Source: Planctomycetota bacterium (GTDB lineage: Bacteria > Planctomycetota > JAJSAM01 > JAJVHW01). From it: a DNA stretch of 39,893 nt. Of this stretch, positions 24,857 through 33,832 are shown piece by piece (positions within the stretch are counted from its first letter, which is position 1; each line of letters starts with the position of its first letter). The position numbers and the translations under genes were made by a program. Location of the stretch: assembly GCA_021776825.1 (NCBI GenBank), contig JAJFFG010000024.1, positions 1-39,893 of the forward strand, given 5' to 3'. Under the pieces are notes generated by a model that searched no databases, had not been told where the DNA came from, and worked only from the letters and a program-made list of their open reading frames with translations.

Positions 24857-26452
24857 ATGGACCGACGAGCGCTCACGATGGCGGTGGCGGTGGCGGCGCT
24901 CGTGTCCGCCGAGGCGGCAACGGCGCACGCGGACATCTTCCTCATGAAGGGCGGTGGCCGCTTGACGGGGGACGTCGTCGAGGAGTCGAAGGACGACAAC
25001 GGCACCAAGTGGGTCCACATCCGGACGGGGTTCGGCAACGTCCGGCTGCAGAAGAAGCTGATCAAGAAGACCGTCAGGACGAAGAGGGACAAGAACGTCA
25101 TCCGGCTGACGGAGATCGTCGCGGTGTCGCTCGAAGGCGATGTGCGCGTGTCGCGGGACAAGGGTGAGACGTGGCTTCCGCTGCGGCTGTTCCCGCCCAA
25201 GGATGCGACCGTCGCCGACGCTCAGATCCCACCCCGACTCGGGCCCGGCGACCGCGTCAAGACTGCCGACGACGGCCGCGGCGAGTTCGACGTCGGCTTC
25301 GGCGTCGTGCACCTCGAGTCGAATGGCGAGGTCGCCTTCAACGCGACGGGCGCGTCCATGGCGGTGCTGAGGGGCAAGACGGGGGTCCGAGTCGACGAGT
25401 CCGTGCCGAAGAAGGAGTTCCGGGTTGAGACGCCGCAGGCCTCCATGGGGGTGCGCGGCACGACCTTCCTGGTGGACGTCGACGACGTCGCTACGGAGGT
25501 CATCGTCGACGCGGGTGAGGTCGTGGTCGAGAGGATGCGAGTGAAGGCCGGTACGTCGGTGCGTGTGGTCGCCGAGGCCTCACCCGAGCGCGGCGATCCG
25601 GATGCCGACGCCGACGCGCGCTTCGAGCGCCTACGGAGTGCATTCGCGTTCCCGCGCCTCGAGTGGATCGCCGTGCTCGGGGGCACGTTTGCGATGGGCA
25701 CCGACACGGGGCGGCCGCCACCCCGGGGTGCCGGCGTTGCGACGCCCGTCCAACAGCTCGACATTCCGGGCTTCCTGATGACGCGGACGGAACTGACGAT
25801 CGCGGACTTCCGTTCTGCGCGCAACTGGGCTCGGCGGGTCGGATTCGAGAACGTCGTACGGACTCCGGTGCCCTCTGGACAGCGCCCGATGAAGGACATC
25901 AAGGAACGCGTGGATCCGCCGACGGCAGACGACGAGCCGGCACGCATCCCCTGGTTTGACGCCCGTGCGGTCGCGGCGGCGTACGGCGCACGGCTGCAGT
26001 CCGAGGCGGAGTGGGAGTACGCGCACTACGCGGGCGCCACGACGCACTTCTACTGGGGCACGAACACCAGCGAGGAGATGCTCGAGTACGAGTGGCTGGC
26101 GGCGAACAGCGGCGTACGCGTGATGACCTACCAGGAGTCCATGCAGCTCCCCCTCGCCACCCTCCGCACACTGGGCTGCCATTCGCACCCCGTCGGCACG
26201 CGGCGGCCGAACGCGTGGGGCCTGCACGACATCCTCTCGAACGCCCCAGAGTGGTGCGAGGACACGGCCCTCCCGGACCTGAACGGGCAGCCGAAGGACG
26301 GCAGCCCTCGCACGAACGGCGACCCGTCGGTGCGGTCGCTGCGCGGGAACGACGTCATCACGGCGAACCCCCTCGACCCGCATACGCGCCACTCCGACGC
26401 GACGTCGAAACCGTACGGCGTGCGGCTCGTCCGCAGGATGGCGCAGGAGTGA
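24857..26452 (+). CDS. Exported FecR-domain / FGE-sulfatase-domain fusion
   Basis: A 531-residue protein with a signal peptide ending near AHA|D (residue 27). A beta-rich region follows. A FecR-type domain lies around 100-225 (FRVETPQASMGVRGTTFLV near 187). From about 268 there is a formylglycine-generating-enzyme (SUMF1) domain: EWIAVLGGTFAMGTD, RLQSEAEWEYA and NAWGLHDILSNAPEWCED. The usual C-terminal RGGSW segment is replaced by SLRGND, and the catalytic Cys pair of true FGE is not evident, so a binding rather than sulfatase-maturing role is likely. The ATG at 24857 follows GGGGAGG by five bases. Its export suggests an envelope ligand-sensing or binding role; this is inference. Confidence 0.87.
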   Translation: MDRRALTMAVAVAALVSAEAATAHADIFLMKGGGRLTGDVVEESKDDNGTKWVHIRTGFGNVRLQKKLIKKTVRTKRDKNVIRLTEIVAVSLEGDVRVSRDKGETWLPLRLFPPKDATVADAQIPPRLGPGDRVKTADDGRGEFDVGFGVVHLESNGEVAFNATGASMAVLRGKTGVRVDESVPKKEFRVETPQASMGVRGTTFLVDVDDVATEVIVDAGEVVVERMRVKAGTSVRVVAEASPERGDPDADADARFERLRSAFAFPRLEWIAVLGGTFAMGTDTGRPPPRGAGVATPVQQLDIPGFLMTRTELTIADFRSARNWARRVGFENVVRTPVPSGQRPMKDIKERVDPPTADDEPARIPWFDARAVAAAYGARLQSEAEWEYAHYAGATTHFYWGTNTSEEMLEYEWLAANSGVRVMTYQESMQLPLATLRTLGCHSHPVGTRRPNAWGLHDILSNAPEWCEDTALPDLNGQPKDGSPRTNGDPSVRSLRGNDVITANPLDPHTRHSDATSKPYGVRLVRRMAQE

Positions 26453-26534
26453 GGCGGCGCGCCTTCGCAGCGAACGCGCGAGGGTCGTCGTCGCTTCCAG
26501 CGATCCCAGGTCCAAGGGCCACCATGCACGCCGT

Positions 26535-26579
26535 GATCTCGCCGCGGGCCCGCGACGCCCTCGTGAACGATCCGGGTAG
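26535..26579. repeat. Solo copy of a MITE end, just upstream of yciB
   Basis: This segment matches 30125-30170, the right end of the insert in the HEAT gene, over about 45 bases with three differences (CCCGGATCGTTCACGAGG on the minus strand). No partner end is visible nearby. It stops 12 bp before the yciB ATG, so it forms part of that gene's leader. Confidence 0.7.
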
Positions 26580-26591
26580 AGTACCGTGCGC

Positions 26592-27239
26592 ATGACCACG
26601 GGAGATCGAGACGAGGATGCGTCGGAAGCCGGGCGACCCGACAAGTCGGACGCGGCGTCTCGGACGGAAGACGCCCCGCCGCCGTCGAAGCTGCTGACCG
26701 AGTTCGGCCCGTTGCTGCTGTTCTTCATCACGAACTACGTGAAGGGGATCTTGTGGGCGACCGGCGTCTTCATGGTCGCGATGGTGATCGCAGCGTTCAT
26801 CGCGAAGCGGCGCGACGGCAAGATCCCACCGATGATGCTGTTCACGCTGGCCGTCGTGCTGGTGTTCGGCGGGCTGACGATCTACCTCGCGGACGAGACG
26901 TTCATCAAACTCAAGGTGACCGTGCTGAATGCGCTGTTCGGGACGATCCTCCTCGTCGGACTGCTCACGCGCCGCCTGTTCCTGAAGATGCTGATGGGCA
27001 GCGCGTTACCGCTGACCGACAGAGGCTGGCACCTCCTGACGATCCGCTACGCGATCTTCTTCGTCGCCACGGCAGGCCTGAACGAGCTGGTCTGGCGCAA
27101 CGTCAGCACCGACACGTGGGTGACGTTCAAGGTCTTCGGCCTGATGGGGCTCATGCTCGTCTTCACGCTGTTCCAACTTCCGCTACTGGGGAAGCACTCG
27201 TCGGAGCCGGAGCCGGAGCCGGAGCCGGACGCCGCCTGA
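26592..27239 (+). CDS. yciB: Inner-membrane septation protein YciB/IspZ
   Basis: A 215-residue integral membrane protein of the YciB (IspZ, septation protein A) family, linked in other bacteria to cell envelope and septum formation. After a ~35-residue acidic cytoplasmic extension comes LTEFGPLLLFFITNYVKGI, the family start. Five or so helices follow, with FIAKRRDGKIPPMM, ALFGTILL, PLTDRGWHLLTIRYA and LNELVWRNVSTDTWVTFK. The ATG at 26592 is preferred to a GTG six bases upstream. The C-terminus ends in an EPEP tail encoded by a (GAGCCG)n microsatellite at about 27203-27228. It seems to be transcribed alone. Confidence 0.92.
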   Translation: MTTGDRDEDASEAGRPDKSDAASRTEDAPPPSKLLTEFGPLLLFFITNYVKGILWATGVFMVAMVIAAFIAKRRDGKIPPMMLFTLAVVLVFGGLTIYLADETFIKLKVTVLNALFGTILLVGLLTRRLFLKMLMGSALPLTDRGWHLLTIRYAIFFVATAGLNELVWRNVSTDTWVTFKVFGLMGLMLVFTLFQLPLLGKHSSEPEPEPEPDAA

Positions 27240-27250
27240 TCCGTCGGAGC

Positions 27251-27296
27251 TCGGCCACTGGAACGTGGAACTGATCCAGGGCGCGTAGGCGTTCCG
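27251..27296 (+). pseudogene. Duplicated 3' tail of the dehydrogenase gene
   Basis: 40 of 46 bases match 24631-24676 without gaps. The segment still encodes GHWNVELIQGA followed by the same TAG, and the match continues into the 3' flank (GGCGTTCCG). Nothing upstream of it resembles the dehydrogenase, so it is an isolated fragment 12 bp after the yciB stop. Confidence 0.7.
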
Positions 27297-27351
27297 CGTC
27301 AACACGCAATCGAACGAGAGACGGCGAGTTCCTGCTCAGCGGGGGCGCGCC

Positions 27352-27396
27352 GTGTTCGATTCGGCCGTGTTCGATGCGGCCCGATTCGAATCGGCC
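27352..27396. repeat. 15-bp tandem repeat with palindromic unit
   Basis: The three units are GTGTTCGATTCGGCC, GTGTTCGATGCGGCC and CGATTCGAATCGGCC. The last contains the perfect palindrome CGATTCGAATCG (27382-27393), and a decayed fourth unit follows. The rest of the 325-bp gap between yciB and the kinase (27240-27564) shows nothing else except the dehydrogenase-tail copy. Confidence 0.65.
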
Positions 27397-27564
27397 TGCT
27401 CCGATGCACCAGAACCGTGAACGAGGCAAATGTCGCGGCCCGGAGCGCAGGGCACGGAGTGGAGCGCGCAGGCCGGCAGCCTGAGCCCGACGTCGGAGGA
27501 CCGGCGCCCGCGACAATCCGAATTCCGCTCCCGACCCGTCCGAAGCGCGTGCAATACTGCAGTC

Positions 27565-29517
<1,953 letters not shown>

Positions 29518-29602
29518 GTACAGCCGGATTGGATCAGTCCCGCCGTCTTCGCGCCACCGAGCCAGGACAGAATCTGAGGTGATCGCGAGTCACCCATGCC
29601 CG

Positions 29603-29620
29603 CCTCGCGAACGATGCGGG
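29603..29620. repeat. Further copy of the MITE end
   Basis: The minus strand reads CCCGCATCGTTCGCGAGG, identical over 18 bases to the left end of the insert at 29933-29950. It lies in the last codons of the HEAT reading frame, so the C-terminal ~25 residues may also derive from an old element. No CTAG borders it. Confidence 0.55.
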
Positions 29621-29932
29621 TTCGCGCGGATCGGCGGACTGGATCCGCCGGATCTCATGGGCCGCTTCCTCGCGGAGGTCTCGGCGTCCGCTCTCCGTTG
29701 CAAGTTGCAGGGCTGACAGCGCCGGGGTGGCCCGCCGGCCCAGCGCTCCAAGCGCGCGCGCCGCGTGGACGTCGCCGGTGTCGTGGAAGTCGTGCGGGCC
29801 GCGAAGGCTCTTTCGCGCCCCGCCCTCCAGCAGGAAGACGAGCTCGGACACCAACAGCTCGTCCGCCGCGGCGATCGAAGCCAGCGTCGAGATCGCCCGG
29901 CGGGCGTCCTGCCCGCCCTCGATCCGGGCTAG

Positions 29933-30166
29933 CCCGCATCGTTCGCGAGGACGCCACGCCTGACGGCCCCGAGCACGCGATCTCCCGCCCCGGCGACGCT
30001 TCACAACCGCATCTAGAGGGTGCATGCGCGTCTCCGCAACGAGATCTCACGCACTCGGAGCCGCCAGGACATCGTGCGACGGTCGGACACGAAACGTGAC
30101 GGCGTACGCCCCTTGCCGATTCTCGATCTCGCCGCGATCCCGCGACGCCCTCGTGAACGATCCGGG
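29933..30166. mobile_element. 234-bp MITE-like insertion with CTAG target duplication
   Basis: The left end CCCGCATCGTTCGCGAGGACG and the reverse complement of the right end CCCGGATCGTTCACGAGGGCG match in 18 of 21 bases. Both ends are flanked by CTAG (29929-29932 and 30167-30170). There is no coding capacity inside. The host sequence before the left CTAG (CGATCCGGG) also equals the element's right tip, so the direct repeat is in fact 13 bp. The autonomous parent is not in the window; ends beginning CCC with 4-bp duplications would suit an IS1380- or IS5-like family, which is inference. Confidence 0.72.
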
Positions 30167-31205
30167 CTAGGACGTGTGGGATTGCGGCGTCGGTCTCCGT
30201 GCCCATCTCGGACAGTCGATGGAGTGCCCACGGGCGCTTCTGCCGGTCGTCCAATGCGTCGATGAGCGACGACCAGCTGTCGAGACCAGCCACGTGCTCC
30301 GGCGGTGGCGGGGGATGGTCCCGCGCGCTCGTTGACGGGGGCACTGTCGGCCCAGGATCGGTGTCGGGGCGCGGGAGTCCGAGCGCGTACGCCGTCCGAC
30401 GCACGAGGTCGTCCGCGTGTGCCGCGAGTGGCTCCAGCTGCTCGACCTCGATCGCTGGTCTGCGTAGCTCGAGTGCCATCGCCGCAAGATGTCGTGTCTG
30501 CGGATCGGCGTCGAGGGCCAACACGAGAAGCGCGTCGGCGCTCTCTTGGATCCCGTGTCGCGTCGAGAGCAGGGTCGCAGCGACGTGTCGGCGAATGCTC
30601 AGGTCGTCGTTCTCCGGCGCGGACGAGACGAGTGCGAGCATGTTCGCGAGCGCACGCTGTCCCTCCGGAGTTCGCACGAGCCGCGCCGGCAGGTACCACA
30701 TCGAGTAGTAGGCCGGTGCTTGAACGCGTGCGTCGTCGGTGCTCTCGGCCATCGACAGGAGGCCGCGCAGTCCATCGATCCGCAGCGCCTCGGCTTCGCG
30801 GTTGGCGGCCAGATCGACCGCGCTGCGGTGTGCTGCCCGGAACACCCGTTGCTGCAGCAGAGCCACGCGCTCGGCGTTGCGGGACGGATCATCGATGACG
30901 GAGCCGTCCGCCTGCACAAGCGTGAACAGCAACGATCGGCGTGAGCGTTCGATCGAGTGCCCGGCGGTGGGCGCGCCAGGGATCGCGGCGTTCCCCGCGG
31001 CGTGAGCCAGCTCGGATGCAACTCGCGTTCGAAGTCGTTGCGAGTCGGAAGCAGCCGGCGCCGTCGACGAGTCGTTGCGTACGACCTCGGCGGCATCGAG
31101 CGCGGGGAGTTCGGCTCCGCCCGTCGGTGATGGAGTCTTGCATCCCTGAATTGGACACACGAACAGCACGCCGACGGCGACCGAGACGACGATCCGCTTC
31201 CACAT

Positions 31206-31732
31206 GGTCGAGTTCCCTGCGGTTCGCGCGCACCGCAGCCGGATCCTACCAGTCGTCGAGACGGGCCGCCGCGCGGCGCCGCATGGCCCGGCGAGGACGC
31301 TCGCCGGGCGAGTCGCATCAGTCCGTCGCGCGCAGCGACGTCGGACCCGGATCGGCCCGGACTCCGCACCGGAGGTGTAACCGGAGTCATGGTCGGGACT
31401 TCCCGGCGCACCTACTCTCTCGGCAGCCGTGCACGGGGTGCTGGGGCAATGACCGGCGATGGGCTGAGAGGCCCATCCAATCCCCCGATTCGTACCTCAC
31501 CTTCGACGCCCCGGATCCCTCCCCGGGGCCGCCACTTGGCCCCCGGCACGGCACACCGAAGCACGGCACACCGAGCACAGCACACCAAGGACGGCACAAC
31601 CAGCACCGAGTGGCCACGCCGCACCGCGTCTCTGACGTGGGGCGGCGCGGTCGCACGCATCGTGAGGAACTCCGGCGCCTGCAAGCGGGCGCGCGTGCGC
31701 CGGATTGCACGCGCGCCCGTCGAGGTACCCAG
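31206..31732. other. Divergent intergenic region with short tandem repeats
   Basis: The 527 bp between the HEAT lipoprotein and the cytochrome unit hold no supported gene. At 31545-31602 there are four imperfect 14-15 bp units, the first two being GGCACGGCACACCGA and AGCACGGCACACCGA. Promoters for both flanking genes should lie here, but no convincing boxes are visible. Confidence 0.55.
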
Positions 31733-33832
31733 ATGGCCGACGTCAGCGGAGTCCCGTCGCGCGACCGTGTGGCAGCGTGGAAGAGCCCCCTGGCGGTCTG
31801 GACCGTCGCGCTCACGTTGTTCCTCGCGGTGAGCGGGGTCGTCATCTGGCTGGCCCCCGGCTCGGCCTATGGCGAGGCGCTGACGCTGCTCCACACCGCG
31901 GTGGCGCTGGCGTTCCTGATCCCCTACGTCGTCTACCAGTACCGCCACCTCATGGAGGTCATCAAGCGTCCGCTCTGCCACGTGGCGCTGCTCGGATGGA
32001 CGAGCGGCACGCTGGTGCTCGTCGCGGTGGTCTCCGGCATCGTGCTGACGGTCCAAGCTGTCGTCGGTCCCCGGATCTCGTACAGCTGGGACCTCGTCCA
32101 CACCGTCAGCGGCGTGGCCGCCACCGTGCTCCTTCCGCTGCACCTCGGCCTCGCGGCGGCGCGCGTGTTCGGTGCGCGTCAGCTCGAGAACGCGGCCCTC
32201 GCGCGTCCGTTCGTCAAGCGCTTGCTCGGGTTCGGGGGCGGCGTGACCGTGGCCCTGCTCGCCGCGGGTGGCGTGGTGGCGGCCGTCGCGCCGGAGATCA
32301 CACCGGACTGGCAACTGCCGGAGGACTACGGCTTCAAGTACGGCGACCGCGCGTTCGCGCCGAGCCTCGCCCGGACGCGCGTGCACGGCGTCGAGGACGC
32401 TCCCATTGATCCGAAGGCACTGTCAGGCTCTGCGCGGTGCGGCACCTCTGGGTGCCACGAGGAGATCGCTCACGAGTGGGCGCCGTCGGCGCACCGCTTC
32501 GCGTCGCGCTCGCTATTCTTCCAGGCCATCCAGGGCGCGATGGCGGCCAACAACGGACCGGAGTCGACGCGGTACTGCGCCGGCTGCCACGACCCCATCG
32601 CGCTCTTCAGCGGATCGAAGAACATCTACGACGAGGACCTCTCGTCGCCCGGCGCCGACGAGGGCATCTCGTGCATCGGGTGCCACTCGATCGTGGAGAC
32701 GGACGTCAAGGGCAACGCCGCGTACGTCATCGAGCCGCAGGACCGCGTGCTGTTCGAGGGGCGCGACGACGGACTGTCGACGTTCCTCTCCGAGTTCCTG
32801 ATCCGCGCGCTGCCGCGTCCGCACAAGGAGGCGTGGTCGCGTGACCTCCTGCGCACGCCGGAGTTCTGCGGGGCGTGCCACAAGCAGTTCATCGACGAGG
32901 AGATCAACGACGTCGGCTGGGTGCAGTTGCAGAACCAGTACGACAACTGGCGCAAGAGCCGCTGGTTCGACGAGGACGAGGCGCGGCCCGACGTCGCCAA
33001 CGCCGAGACCTCGATCTCGTGCCGCGAGTGCCACATGCGCTTGACGGCATCGACCGATCCGGCGCGGGGCGATATCAAGGACTACAACCGGACGGACGAC
33101 GACGGGAAACACCGTAACCACCGCTTCATCGGCGCGAACCAGTGGCATCCGACGCTGCACGATCTGCCAGGCGCCGAGGAGCAGGTCCGGCTGACGAACG
33201 AGTGGCTGCGCGGGGAGACCGAGGTGCCCGAGATCGCCGACAAGTGGGTGACCGGTCCCGCGATCCCGGTCGAGCTGATCCTCCCGAAGACCGTGAAGGC
33301 CGGCGAGCCGCTCGACGTCCGCGTCGTCATCACGAACCACAAGACCGGCCACGACTTCCCGACGGGGCCGCTCGACATCATTCAGAGCTGGATCGAGCTC
33401 GTGGTGACCGACGCCGACGGTCAGGTCGTCTACGAGTCCGGGCTGATCGACGAGAAGGGCTACCTCTCCGAGGGTGCGTTCATCTTCAAGGCCGAGGGGA
33501 TCGACCGGCACGGCAACCTGATCGACAAGCACAACCTGTGGGAGATGGTCGGTGCGCGCTTCAAGCGCTCGCTGTTCCCCGGCTACTCGGACACCGCGCG
33601 GTACGAGTTCACGTGCCCGTCGGCCCTGGCGGCGACCGAACCGCTGCCGCCCCAGCAGGAGACCAGCGTCCCGGTGCCCGCAAACGTCCGCGGTCCGCTG
33701 ACCGTGAAGGCGCGGCTGCGCTACCGCAAGGTGGACCAGACGTTGATCGACTTCGTCTTCCCCGACAAGGGCCTGACGGCGCCGATCACCGACTTGAGCG
33801 AGACCGAGGGAACGGTCGAGATCCTCCAGTGA
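31733..33832 (+). CDS. Membrane b-type / multiheme c-type cytochrome fusion
   Basis: A 699-residue protein. Residues 1-190 hold about five helices, with histidines placed for b-heme ligation (H54, H72, H123, H137). An extracytoplasmic part follows with four CxxCH heme sites at C282, C314, C379 and C430, plus a fifth, spaced site CGTSGCH at 236-242. The C-terminal ~190 residues are a beta-rich domain. Multiheme proteins of this kind carry electrons between the quinone pool or membrane and periplasmic acceptors. The ATG at 31733 follows GAGG by seven bases. Its stop overlaps the CRTAC1-like gene by GTGA. Quinol oxidation coupled to a periplasmic reductase is inference; the electron acceptor is unknown. 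Confidence 0.86.
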   Translation: MADVSGVPSRDRVAAWKSPLAVWTVALTLFLAVSGVVIWLAPGSAYGEALTLLHTAVALAFLIPYVVYQYRHLMEVIKRPLCHVALLGWTSGTLVLVAVVSGIVLTVQAVVGPRISYSWDLVHTVSGVAATVLLPLHLGLAAARVFGARQLENAALARPFVKRLLGFGGGVTVALLAAGGVVAAVAPEITPDWQLPEDYGFKYGDRAFAPSLARTRVHGVEDAPIDPKALSGSARCGTSGCHEEIAHEWAPSAHRFASRSLFFQAIQGAMAANNGPESTRYCAGCHDPIALFSGSKNIYDEDLSSPGADEGISCIGCHSIVETDVKGNAAYVIEPQDRVLFEGRDDGLSTFLSEFLIRALPRPHKEAWSRDLLRTPEFCGACHKQFIDEEINDVGWVQLQNQYDNWRKSRWFDEDEARPDVANAETSISCRECHMRLTASTDPARGDIKDYNRTDDDGKHRNHRFIGANQWHPTLHDLPGAEEQVRLTNEWLRGETEVPEIADKWVTGPAIPVELILPKTVKAGEPLDVRVVITNHKTGHDFPTGPLDIIQSWIELVVTDADGQVVYESGLIDEKGYLSEGAFIFKAEGIDRHGNLIDKHNLWEMVGARFKRSLFPGYSDTARYEFTCPSALAATEPLPPQQETSVPVPANVRGPLTVKARLRYRKVDQTLIDFVFPDKGLTAPITDLSETEGTVEILQ

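Larger units (their letters stand above)
29534..31205 (-). pseudogene. HEAT-repeat lipoprotein, split by a 234-bp insertion
   Basis: The 5' part (31205 down to about 30171) starts with a lipoprotein signal (VGVLFVCPIQGC) and continues as helical HEAT-like repeats to AAIPHVLARI. The 3' part (29932 down to 29534) is in a different frame and carries HEAT units such as HAARALGALGRRATPALSAL. Between them lies an insert flanked by CTAG. Removing 29933-30170 (238 bp, one more than a multiple of three) joins HVLARI to EGGQDARRA with no lost codon. As it stands translation leaves the HEAT frame inside the insert, giving a truncated protein with a foreign tail. Function unknown; it diverges from the cytochrome unit. 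Confidence 0.8.

Noticed and set aside
27350..27410. GTTCGATTC / GATTCGAATC strings resembling a tRNA T-arm
   Set aside because: They belong to a 15-bp tandem repeat; no acceptor, D or anticodon arms can be folded around them.
29534..30025. The frame at 29534-30025 as an independent small gene
   Set aside because: Its first ~30 codons come from the inserted element and its remainder continues the HEAT repeats of the upstream frame, so it is the 3' half of a broken gene.
31430..31510. Sequence with CGGGGTGCTGGGGC and GGGCTGAGAGG reminiscent of a TPP riboswitch
   Set aside because: The conserved 3' half (ACCTGATCTGGATAATGCCAGCG) is absent and the downstream gene has no link to thiamine.
31389..31832. 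A 147-codon plus-strand frame between the HEAT gene and the cytochrome
   Set aside because: It reads through the short tandem repeats, has an Arg/Ser/Thr-rich shadow-like composition and overlaps the cytochrome N-terminus in another frame.
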